Assembly: GCF_000716715.1 (NCBI RefSeq)
Contig: NZ_JNYJ01000002.1
Location: forward strand, 1-64,000
Direction: 5' to 3'
Length of the DNA: 64,000 nt
Source of the DNA: Dactylosporangium aurantiacum
GTDB taxonomy: Bacteria > Actinomycetota > Actinomycetes > Mycobacteriales > Micromonosporaceae
The notes beneath the pieces are model-generated. The model made no database searches. It worked only from the letters and a program-made list of their open reading frames with translations, and was not told the DNA's origin. The translations under genes were made by a program, and so were the position numbers. Numbering within the stretch: the first letter of the stretch is position 1; every line of letters begins with the position of its first letter. Of the stretch, positions 1-7,329 are shown one piece after another.

Positions 1-1
1 G

Positions 2-232
2 CTCGGCAAGTGCATGGACGTGTCCGGCGGCTCCACCGCCGACGGCGCGGTCGTGCAGCTGTGGACCTGCAACGGCACCGGCGCCCAGAAGTTCACCCTC
101 AGCCCGGCGGGCGACCTGGTGAACATCCAGGCGAACAAGTGCGTCGACGTGCAGAACGTGGCCACCGCCAACGGCTCGAAGCTGCACATCTGGACCTGCA
201 ACGGCGCCAGCAACCAGAAGTGGCGTAGGTAG
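2..232 (+). CDS. C-terminal part of a ricin-type beta-trefoil lectin (CBM13) protein, truncated by the window edge
   Basis: The frame is open from the left edge to a TAG stop and gives 76 residues. It shows two copies of the ricin-B pattern: a K-C-(M/V)-D-V start, then an 'LWTCNG' or 'IWTCNG' core, then 'QKF' or 'QKW'. These are the QxW repeats of a beta-trefoil carbohydrate-binding domain, and the protein ends right after the last one. Such domains usually sit at the C terminus of secreted glycoside hydrolases or peptidases in actinomycetes, so the missing upstream part is probably a catalytic domain; that is inference. The paired cysteines fit an exported, disulfide-bonded domain. Confidence 0.85.
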   Translation, partial: LGKCMDVSGGSTADGAVVQLWTCNGTGAQKFTLSPAGDLVNIQANKCVDVQNVATANGSKLHIWTCNGASNQKWRR

Positions 233-253
233 ACGGGCCTGCGGTGGCGGGGG

Positions 254-1513
254 TCAGGTCCGCCGCCACCGCAGCACCTCCAGGGCCGCGCCGACACTGA
301 CCACGTTCTCCGGCAGCGGCCGGGGCAGCAGCTCGTCGGCGCGGGCCAGGCGGCGCAGCACGGTGTTGCGGTGGGTGTACAGCCGCTGCGCCGTCCGCGT
401 CGTGCTGCACTGCTCGCGCACGTAGGTCAGGACGGTCTCCTGCGTCGCGGCGTCGGCGTGCAGCAGGCCGCCGAGCGTGTCGGCGAGGAACTCCTCCGCC
501 TGGGTCGGCTCGGCGGTGAGCAGCGCGACCAGCTGCACGTCCTCGTACCGGGCGACCTGCTGCGGCGACGTGAGCCTGGTCAGCATCCGCTGCGCCGCGG
601 CCGCGTCGAGGTGGCTGCGGCGGAAGCCGTCGACGTCGGTGCCGGGGCGGCCGACCGCGACCCGCACGTCCGGGTGCGCGGCGAGCAGCTGGGTGAGGTG
701 CCCTTCGCGCGGCGCGGTCCCGGTCGGGAACCACACCCACAGCGCGGCGGCGCCCGCCACGACCGTCAGCCGGTGCGTCGCCCCGGCCGCCCGCATGACC
801 GTCTCCGCGGCCGCCTCCAGCCGCTCGAACGCGCCGCCGGCCACGCTCCACACGATCGCCGCGGTGTGCGGGCCGGCCAGGCCGTACCCGAGCTGCGCCT
901 CGGCCCTCGCCCGGCCGATCGGCGCGCCCTCCAGCAGCAGCGTGACCGCCGCCCGGCGCTCGGCCGACGCGCCGCGGGTCAGCTCGGCGCGCTCCGCCTC
1001 CATCCGCCGCGACACCGCCGCGACCGTGTCGTCGATGAACGTGGAGATCGACAGCGCGGAGGCGTCCAGCAGCTCCCGCAGCAGCACCGGGTCCGAGGTC
1101 AGCTCGAAGCAGATCTCCATCCAGCGCCGCCACGCGACGCTCTGTGCCGTGCGGTACGCGTCCAGGCCGCGCTCGTCCAGGCCGCGGCGGACCATGTCGC
1201 GGGCCGCGTCCAGGGCCTCCGGGCCGGTGTTGGCCGGCACCCGCCGGCCCGGGTGGCGCACGTTCTGCGCCGCCCAGTGCAGCAGGTTGGCGAGGTTGGC
1301 GCGCTTCGTCGCCTCCGCGAGCACCGGGTCCGCCGCCACCGGCCGCATCCGGTCCCCGCCGAGGGCCGCCGCGTGCAGCTCCTCGATCCACTCCGCGCGC
1401 GGGTCGAGGGCGGCCTCGGCGCCCCGCCGGAACAGCTCGGCGACCTCGGGTGACAGCCGCGGCCACCGTACCGTCGCAGCATCATGCACCATGTGGCGAG
1501 TATTTCGGTGCAT
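254..1513 (-). CDS. PucR/CdaR-type helix-turn-helix transcriptional regulator
   Basis: A 419-residue protein whose last ~60 residues carry the PucR-type helix-turn-helix (HTH_30), with the family's recognition pattern 'AQRLYTHRNTVLRRLARADELL'-like around residues 375-395. The middle (~170-330) looks like the GGDEF-like/CdaR sensing region that usually precedes it. It is divergent from the monooxygenase operon and only 44 bp separate the two starts, so it probably controls that operon and itself. A perfect 14-bp palindrome lies next to its first ATG. A second in-frame ATG at 1492 ('MVHDAA') is an alternative start that would leave the palindrome further upstream. The inducer cannot be read from the sequence. 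Confidence 0.85.
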   Translation of the reverse strand: MHRNTRHMVHDAATVRWPRLSPEVAELFRRGAEAALDPRAEWIEELHAAALGGDRMRPVAADPVLAEATKRANLANLLHWAAQNVRHPGRRVPANTGPEALDAARDMVRRGLDERGLDAYRTAQSVAWRRWMEICFELTSDPVLLRELLDASALSISTFIDDTVAAVSRRMEAERAELTRGASAERRAAVTLLLEGAPIGRARAEAQLGYGLAGPHTAAIVWSVAGGAFERLEAAAETVMRAAGATHRLTVVAGAAALWVWFPTGTAPREGHLTQLLAAHPDVRVAVGRPGTDVDGFRRSHLDAAAAQRMLTRLTSPQQVARYEDVQLVALLTAEPTQAEEFLADTLGGLLHADAATQETVLTYVREQCSTTRTAQRLYTHRNTVLRRLARADELLPRPLPENVVSVGAALEVLRWRRT

Positions 1514-1514
1514 G

Positions 1515-1528
1515 TTGCGCTAGCGCAA
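1515..1528. promoter_or_regulatory. Perfect 14-bp palindrome in the PucR/monooxygenase divergent promoter region
   Basis: TTGCGCTAGCGCAA is fully self-complementary. It sits between the PucR start (1513) and the monooxygenase start (1558), where an autoregulatory operator shared by both promoters would be expected. The assignment to PucR is inference from position. Confidence 0.5.
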
Positions 1529-1557
1529 GGCGGCCACGGTGGCGCATCGTCGAGCAC

Positions 1558-3048
1558 ATGAGCACAGCGCCGAGCGCCGTCGAGCACCTCGACGTCCTGA
1601 TCGTCGGTGCCGGCATCTCCGGCATCGGGGCCGGCCGCTACCTGCGCACGCAGCTGCCGGGCACGTCGTTCGCGATCCTGGAGGCCCGCGCCGCGTCCGG
1701 CGGCACCTGGGACCTGTTCCGCTACCCCGGGATCCGCTCGGACTCGGACCTGCACACGTTCGGCTACGAGTTCAAGCCGTGGCGCGACGAGGAGTCGATC
1801 GCCACCGCGCCGCGGATCCTCGTGTACCTGCGGGAGACCGCGACCGAGAACGGCCTCGACGCCCACATCCGTTACCACCACCGGGTCGTGTCCGCGTCGT
1901 GGTCCAGCGCCGAAGCCCGCTGGAGCGTCGAGGTCGAGCGCGCCGACACCGGCGAGCGGCTGCGGCTGAGCGCCGGCTGGCTCTTCTGCGCCGGCGGCTA
2001 CTACCGCTACGACGAGGGCCACACCCCGCACTTCGCGGGCCGGGACCGTTTCGCCGGCCCGGTCGTGCACCCGCAGCAGTGGCCCGAGGACCTCGACTGC
2101 ACCGGCCGGCGGGTCCTGGTCATCGGCAGCGGCGCCACCGCGGTCACCCTCGTGCCGGCCCTCGCCGGCACCGCCGCGCACGTGACGATGCTGCAGCGCA
2201 CCCCGACGTACGTGCTGCCGGTGGCGAAGAAGGACCCGGTGGCGGGCGTGCTGCGGCGGTGGCTCGGCGAGGAGCGCGGGTACCGGGCGACCCGGCGCAA
2301 GAACATCGCCCAGCAGCGGGCGATCTGGCGGTTCTGCCGGCGGTTCCCGAACGCGGCGCGCCGGCTCATCCGCTGGGTGAACACGAAGCAGCTGCCGGCC
2401 GGGTACCCCGTCGACGAGCACTTCAACCCGCCCTATGGACCGTGGGACCAGCGGCTGTGCGCGGTGCCGGACGGCGACCTGTTCCGGGCCATCCGCAACG
2501 GCACCGCCTCCGTCGTCACCGACCGGATCGAGACCTTCACCGAACGCGGCGTGCTGCTCGCCTCCGGCCGGGAACTGGCGGCGGACGTCATCGTCACCGC
2601 CACCGGCCTCAACGTCCAGGCCATGGCCGGGCTCACCCTCACCGTCGACGGCAGGCCGGTGCACCTGCCGGACACCGTCGCGTACAAGGGCATGATGCTG
2701 TCCGGGGTGCCGAACCTCGCCTTCGCGATCGGCTACACCAACTCGTCGTGGACGCTGAAGATCGGGCTGCTCTGCGAGCACTTCTGCCGGCTCCTCGCGC
2801 ACATGGACGCGACCGGCGCCGACATCTGCCGCCCAGAGCCGCGCGACCCCGCGATGCCGACCCGCCCGTTCCTCGACTTCGCCGCCGGGTACATCCAGCG
2901 CGTCGTCGACCAGCTGCCCAGGCAAGGAGACCGGATGCCCTGGCTCACGTCGATGGACTACCACTCCGACGTCCGGCTGCTGCGCACCGGCCGGGTCGAC
3001 GACCCGGAGCTGCGTTTCGAGCGCGCCGCCGCGGCGGTGACCGCATGA
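1558..3048 (+). CDS. Flavin-containing (Baeyer-Villiger type) monooxygenase
   Basis: A 496-residue NAD(P)H- and FAD-dependent monooxygenase. The first Rossmann motif G-A-G-I-S-G is at residues 17-22, followed by the 'SGGTWD..RYPG.R.D' block typical of Baeyer-Villiger enzymes. The fingerprint FxGxxxHxxxWP is complete at F165-P176, and a second dinucleotide motif G-S-G-A-T-A is at 190-195. The family inserts oxygen next to a ketone to make an ester or lactone. ATG 1558 is the first start giving the canonical short N terminus. The stop overlaps the next gene's ATG (ATGA), so the hydrolase is translationally coupled. With the hydrolase and SDR it forms a plausible alcohol-to-ketone-to-ester-to-acid route; the substrate is unknown. 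Confidence 0.92.
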   Translation: MSTAPSAVEHLDVLIVGAGISGIGAGRYLRTQLPGTSFAILEARAASGGTWDLFRYPGIRSDSDLHTFGYEFKPWRDEESIATAPRILVYLRETATENGLDAHIRYHHRVVSASWSSAEARWSVEVERADTGERLRLSAGWLFCAGGYYRYDEGHTPHFAGRDRFAGPVVHPQQWPEDLDCTGRRVLVIGSGATAVTLVPALAGTAAHVTMLQRTPTYVLPVAKKDPVAGVLRRWLGEERGYRATRRKNIAQQRAIWRFCRRFPNAARRLIRWVNTKQLPAGYPVDEHFNPPYGPWDQRLCAVPDGDLFRAIRNGTASVVTDRIETFTERGVLLASGRELAADVIVTATGLNVQAMAGLTLTVDGRPVHLPDTVAYKGMMLSGVPNLAFAIGYTNSSWTLKIGLLCEHFCRLLAHMDATGADICRPEPRDPAMPTRPFLDFAAGYIQRVVDQLPRQGDRMPWLTSMDYHSDVRLLRTGRVDDPELRFERAAAAVTA

Positions 3049-3959
3049 CGGAAACCCCGCCCGGCGACCGGTTCGTGGCGCTGCCCGGCGGCGTCACCAT
3101 CTGCTACCGCGTCGACGGTCCCGCCGACGGCCCGCCGCTGCTGCTCATCGCCGGGCTCGGCCTGGACCTCACGTCGTGGCCGCAGCGCATGATCGACGGG
3201 TTCACCGGCCGCGGCCTGCGGGTCATCCGCCTCGACAACCGCGACGCCGGCCGCTCCACCCGCGTCGCCGCGAAGCCGCCCACCATGCTGCAGCAGCTCC
3301 TGGCGAGGCCGGTGCCGGGCGCGTACGACCTCGGCGACATGGCCGCGGACGCGCACGGCCTGCTGGAGCACCTCGGCGTCGGCCGGGTGCACCTGGCCGG
3401 CATGTCGATGGGCGGCATGATCGCGCAGACGCTCGCCGCCGCGCACCCCGACCGGGTCGCCACCCTCACCTCGATCTTCTCCACCACCGGCGACCGGCGC
3501 GTCGGCCAGCCGGCCCGCTCCACGCTGCTGCGCATGGCGAAACGGCCCGCGGCCACCGTCGAGGAGGGCGTGGTGCGGCACCTGGCGCTGCTGCGGCACA
3601 TCGGCTCGGCGCACTTCCCGCCGGACGAGGCGCAGGAGCGCGCCTGGGTCGAGCAGCTGTGGGCGCGCGCCGAGGGCCGGCCCAACGGCGCCAACGTCGC
3701 CCGCCAGATCGGCGCCATCCAGGCGTCCGGGGACCGCACCGCGCGACTGCGCGCGATCACCGCGCCGACCCTCGTCATCCACGGCGACGCCGACCGCATG
3801 GTCCACCCCAGCGGCGGGCGGGCCACCGCCGCCGCGATCCCCGGCGCCCGGCACGTCGAGATCGCCGGCATGCGCCACCACCTCGCGCCGGGCGTCGTCG
3901 ACCGGCTCGTCGAGCTGACCGCCGGCCACATCACCAGCGTGACGGGGGTCCGCGAATGA
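3045..3959 (+). CDS. Alpha/beta hydrolase (probable esterase)
   Basis: A 304-residue alpha/beta-hydrolase. The nucleophile elbow is G-M-S-M-G-G with Ser121. The acid is probably Asp248 or Asp250 in 'HGDADRMV', and the base is in R-H-H at 277-279. The oxyanion region 'IAGLGLD' follows strand 3. It overlaps the monooxygenase by 4 nt and would be expected to hydrolyse the ester or lactone that enzyme makes. Its final codons run into an ATGAGCGGC string that begins the downstream tandem repeat. Confidence 0.9.
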   Translation: MTETPPGDRFVALPGGVTICYRVDGPADGPPLLLIAGLGLDLTSWPQRMIDGFTGRGLRVIRLDNRDAGRSTRVAAKPPTMLQQLLARPVPGAYDLGDMAADAHGLLEHLGVGRVHLAGMSMGGMIAQTLAAAHPDRVATLTSIFSTTGDRRVGQPARSTLLRMAKRPAATVEEGVVRHLALLRHIGSAHFPPDEAQERAWVEQLWARAEGRPNGANVARQIGAIQASGDRTARLRAITAPTLVIHGDADRMVHPSGGRATAAAIPGARHVEIAGMRHHLAPGVVDRLVELTAGHITSVTGVRE

Positions 3960-4128
3960 GCGGCCAGCGGAGCGTCTCGGGCCGCTCATCATGTGGCAGC
4001 TTGTGGCTCAGGCCGGCGCCGGAGCGTAGCGGAGGTGTTGGCGTGAGCGGCCAGCGGAGCGTCTCGGGCGCTCGTCATGTGGCAGTTTGTGGCTCAGGCC
4101 GGCGCCGGAGCGTAGCGGAGGTGACGGC
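3956..4128 (+). repeat. Tandem repeat of 87 + 86 bp carrying a start codon and a Shine-Dalgarno-like sequence in each copy
   Basis: Two nearly identical units lie between the hydrolase and the SDR. Each unit begins (A/G)TGAGCGGC and ends GGAGCGTAGCGGAGGTG plus a few bases, after which the next (A/G)TGAGCGGC begins. The start-like strings fall at 3956, 4043 and 4129, and only the last opens the SDR. Copy 1 has one extra base near its middle. The unit therefore looks like a duplicated translation-initiation region of the SDR gene. The space is not open in one frame as a plausible protein. Confidence 0.85.
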
Positions 4129-4980
4129 ATGAGCGGCGTGCGCGGCAAGGTCGCCGTGGTCACCGGCGCCGGCTCCGGCATCGGCCGGCAGCTCGCCGCC
4201 GAGCTGGCCCGCCGCGGCGCCCGGCTCGCCGTCAGCGACATCGACGAGGCCGGGCTCGCCGCGACCGCCGAGCAGGTGAAGGCCCTGGGCGCCGAGGTGC
4301 GCGCGGACCGGCTCGACGTCAGCGACCGGCCCGCCGTCGAGGCGTACGCGGCCGCCGTCGCCGGGCACTTCGGCGTCGTGCACCAGGTGTACAACAACGC
4401 CGGCGTCGCCGGTGCCGGGCGCGGCGTGCTGGACACCGACTGGGCGGCGTACGAGCGGACCCTGGCCGTCAACCTGTTCGGCGTCATCCACGGCACGAAG
4501 GCGTTCCTGCCGCACCTCGTCGCGTCCGGCGACGGCCACGTCGTCAACGTGTCGAGCCTCAACGGGATCATGGGCCAGCCGGCGCTCAGCGACTACTGCG
4601 CGGCGAAGTTCGGCGTGCGCGGCTTCACCGAGGCGCTGCGCGGCGAGCTGCTCGCCGCCGGGCACCCGGTCAAGGTCAGCGTCGTGCACCCGGGCGGGGT
4701 ACGCACGAACATCGCGACCGCCGCGCTGGAACGCGCCCGCCGCGACGGCGCCGAGGTGACCGCCCGCGACGAGGCGCGCACCCGGCTCTACAACGAGAAG
4801 CTGCTGAAGATGCCCGCCGAGCGGGCCGCGCGCATCATCGTCGGCGGGGTCGAGGCGGGCCGGCCCCGCATCCTCGTCGGCGGTGACGCCCGGGCCGTGG
4901 ACGTGCTCGTGCGGCTGGCGCCGCGCTGGTACCCGAGGTTCGCCGCCCGCCTGGAGCGCCGCCTGTCCGGCGCCACGTGA
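4129..4980 (+). CDS. Short-chain dehydrogenase/reductase
   Basis: A 283-residue classical SDR. The cofactor motif is T-G-A-G-S-G-I-G at residues 12-19, the N-N-A-G motif follows, and the catalytic residues are Ser142/143 and Y156-x-x-x-K160. The C-terminal ~50 residues include a hydrophobic, Arg-rich tail ('RLAPRWYPRF') that is common in membrane-associated actinobacterial SDRs next to monooxygenases. The start is set by GGAGGTG 6 nt upstream of ATG 4129. As last gene of the operon it would interconvert the alcohol and ketone forms of the monooxygenase substrate. Confidence 0.9.
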   Translation: MSGVRGKVAVVTGAGSGIGRQLAAELARRGARLAVSDIDEAGLAATAEQVKALGAEVRADRLDVSDRPAVEAYAAAVAGHFGVVHQVYNNAGVAGAGRGVLDTDWAAYERTLAVNLFGVIHGTKAFLPHLVASGDGHVVNVSSLNGIMGQPALSDYCAAKFGVRGFTEALRGELLAAGHPVKVSVVHPGGVRTNIATAALERARRDGAEVTARDEARTRLYNEKLLKMPAERAARIIVGGVEAGRPRILVGGDARAVDVLVRLAPRWYPRFAARLERRLSGAT

Positions 4981-5004
4981 GCGCGGGCCGCGGCGTCCTG
5001 AGGG

Positions 5005-5100
5005 TCCGGGCCGCAGCAGCGGTGAACAGGTCGCGCAGCGGCCCCGTCAGCTCCTCCCGGTCGCCGAGGCGAGGGCGATCTGGGCACGCAGCATCCGCTC
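5005..5100 (-). pseudogene. Possible decayed regulator fragment
   Basis: Between the SDR and the exonuclease gene the minus strand reads like protein in two frames, 'RMLRAQIALASAT' then 'EELTGPLRDLF', separated by one frame change. The amphipathic helices look like the ligand-binding half of a TetR-type regulator. No start or DNA-binding half is present. The fragment is too short to be certain. Confidence 0.22.
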
Positions 5101-5199
5101 GCCGCGGCCGTCATCACCGCGCACAGCCCGCCGCGCGGGCTGCCGACCGACACCGCGTTCACCGCCGGCCTCTGGGTCTGCGCCCGGCCGGCTGCCGGG

Positions 5200-7146
5200 T
5201 CAGTCGTCGTCGACGGTGACGCCGTGCAGGGTGGCGAGCTCGGCGAGGCCGTGGTCGTAGCCCTGGCCGACGGCGCGCAGCCGCCAGCGGCCGCCGCGCC
5301 GGTAGACGTGGGCGAGCAGCAGGGTGCGTTCGGTGGTCGCCGCGTCCAGGGTGGCCCGGAGCCGGGGGCTGCCGTCCCCGGTGCGCGCGACGAACTCCAC
5401 CGGGCCGAGGTCGCCGAACGTGCCGGCGCCGGCGAGGGCGGCGGCGATGACGACGCGGCTGACGTCGCCGGGGATCCGGTCGAGCCGGACGTCGACGAGC
5501 GCCTCGTGCGGCACGTCGAGGGTCAGCTCGACGCAGCCGTCGGCGGCGGCGGGCTGGTTGTAGAAGACGAAGTCGGCGTCGGCGCGGACGAGGTCGTCGG
5601 CGTCGGTGAGGAACGCGACGACGTCCACCTCGGCGCCGGTGCCGGTCGGCCAGGTGACCGAGACCGTCCAGTCGTCGACGCCGGCGGGCAGGTCGGTGAC
5701 CGCGCCCCGGGACAGGACCGTCACCGGCACCGGCGCAGTCACCGGCACCGGCGCAGTCACCGGCGCCGGCACCGGCGCGGCGACACCCGCCGCCGACACG
5801 GGCGCGCCGTCGGGAGCCGCGTCGGGAGCCGTTTCCGGAGCCGTTTCCGGGGTCGGTGCCGGGGTCGGGTCCGCGGTCGGGGTCGCGGTCGGGGCGGCGG
5901 CCGTGGGGGCGGGCACTTCGAGCGCCTCGGGGGTGCGCACCGGCAGGCCGAGGGCGGCCACGGTGGCCCAGCGGCGGTCGTCGCCGGCACCGGGGAGCGC
6001 GACGACGTCGGTGACCCGGGCGGTGAGGTTGACCGCCGCGATCCCGCCCAGGCCAGCGATCCGGTCGCGCACCTCGGCGGCCTCGGCGTGGGTGCCGCCG
6101 AGGACCAGCAGGCACCGCCCGGTCAGCGGCCCGGCCGGCACCGCCGCGGCCCGGGCGGCCGCGCGTGGCACCGGCACCACCGGCCCGGCGACCGGCCCGG
6201 CGGCGGGCTTCGAATCCGGCCTGGGGGTGCCGGGCTCGACGTGTTCGAGCAGCGCGGTGAAGGTGGCCTCGTCGACGACGGGGACGGCGTACATGGCGGC
6301 GGCGCGCAGCTTCGAGGTGCCGGCCGCCGGGTCGTTGGTGACCAGCATGCCGGTCCTGGCGCTGACGGTGTTCATCACGTCCAGCCCCGCCGCGGTCGCG
6401 CGGGCCGCGAGCGCGGCGCGGGCCGTGGCGGTGCTGCCGGTGATGGCGACCTTCGTGCCCTGGACGAGGCGCCGGCCCGGGGTCCACCGGCCCGGCCACG
6501 CCCACGGGCACACCGGCCGGGGCAGCCGCGCCGGGTACACCCGGTCGGTGTCGGCGGCGTCGCAGGCGCTCAGCGGCAGCTCGACGGCGAGGGTGTCGGC
6601 GAAGGCGAGGCTGTGGCGCAGGATCTCGGTGAGGACCCGGGTGTCGTCCTCGGCGTCGTGCGGGCGGGCCTGCGTGACACCCCAGTGCGCGGCGAGCGCC
6701 GCGAGGGACAGGCTCGGCGTCGGCAGGTCCAGCCGGCGGCTGAGCGCGACGGTGCACAGCCGGGTGCTGACCGGCAGCGGGTGCGCGGCGCGGTGCGCCT
6801 CCGCGGCGAGGAACTTCCAGTCGAACCCGGCGTTGTGCGCGACGAGGACCCGCCCGTCCAGCAGCTCGGCCAGGTGCGCGACGACCTCGTCGAAGCGGGG
6901 CGCGCCGGACAGCCGCGCGCGGGTGATCCCGTGGACGTGCACCGGCCCCGGGTCGCAGCCGGGGTCGACGAGCGTCGACCAGGTCCGCCCGGGCGTGCCG
7001 TCGGGCTCCAGCTGCGCGACGGCGATCTGCAGCACCCGGTCGCTGGGCGCGTGCAGCCCCGTGGTCTCCACGTCCACGACCGCGTACCGCAGCGGGTACC
7101 GCGTCGAGGCGCTGGCGGGCAGAGGGGTCAGGGCGGCGGACGTCAC
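5200..7146 (-). CDS. DEDDh exonuclease - BRCT - BRCT - TerD fusion protein
   Basis: A 648-residue protein with four domains. Residues ~20-185 are a DEDDh 3'-5' exonuclease of the DNA polymerase III epsilon type: D25-V-E27-T-T-G, then 'HNAGFDWKF', then the H-D-A-E-D-D motif. Two BRCT-like domains follow (~222-300 and ~330-400; 'GTKVAITGST...', 'LTGRCLLVLGG'). A Pro/Ala/Thr linker (~405-470) is built from PVTAPVPVTAPV-type repeats, mirrored by an 18-bp DNA repeat near 5736-5770. The last ~165 residues are a TerD domain with the 'RADADFVFYNQP' and 'RIPGDVSRVVIA' signatures. GTG 7146 has GGAGG upstream. The fusion suggests DNA processing linked to the Ter stress response; the exact role is unknown. 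Confidence 0.85.
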   Translation of the reverse strand: MTSAALTPLPASASTRYPLRYAVVDVETTGLHAPSDRVLQIAVAQLEPDGTPGRTWSTLVDPGCDPGPVHVHGITRARLSGAPRFDEVVAHLAELLDGRVLVAHNAGFDWKFLAAEAHRAAHPLPVSTRLCTVALSRRLDLPTPSLSLAALAAHWGVTQARPHDAEDDTRVLTEILRHSLAFADTLAVELPLSACDAADTDRVYPARLPRPVCPWAWPGRWTPGRRLVQGTKVAITGSTATARAALAARATAAGLDVMNTVSARTGMLVTNDPAAGTSKLRAAAMYAVPVVDEATFTALLEHVEPGTPRPDSKPAAGPVAGPVVPVPRAAARAAAVPAGPLTGRCLLVLGGTHAEAAEVRDRIAGLGGIAAVNLTARVTDVVALPGAGDDRRWATVAALGLPVRTPEALEVPAPTAAAPTATPTADPTPAPTPETAPETAPDAAPDGAPVSAAGVAAPVPAPVTAPVPVTAPVPVTVLSRGAVTDLPAGVDDWTVSVTWPTGTGAEVDVVAFLTDADDLVRADADFVFYNQPAAADGCVELTLDVPHEALVDVRLDRIPGDVSRVVIAAALAGAGTFGDLGPVEFVARTGDGSPRLRATLDAATTERTLLLAHVYRRGGRWRLRAVGQGYDHGLAELATLHGVTVDDD

Positions 7147-7329
7147 GGCGGGCTGCCTCCGGGGGCGACGGGGCGGGCGGAACCGTGCGATTGTCCGGGC
7201 AGCGGCCGCGCGACCCGGCCGCGAAACGCGGGCGGCCGCGGCAACCCGCCGATCGGCACACGACAGTGGCCGCAACGGTCGGCCGGCCTCACCCGAACGG
7301 CCGTGGCGGGGGTGACGGCATGCGTTACG

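Noticed and set aside
5700..5930. Repetitive DNA that looks like a direct-repeat array
   Set aside because: It encodes the Pro/Ala/Thr linker of the exonuclease-TerD protein in frame.
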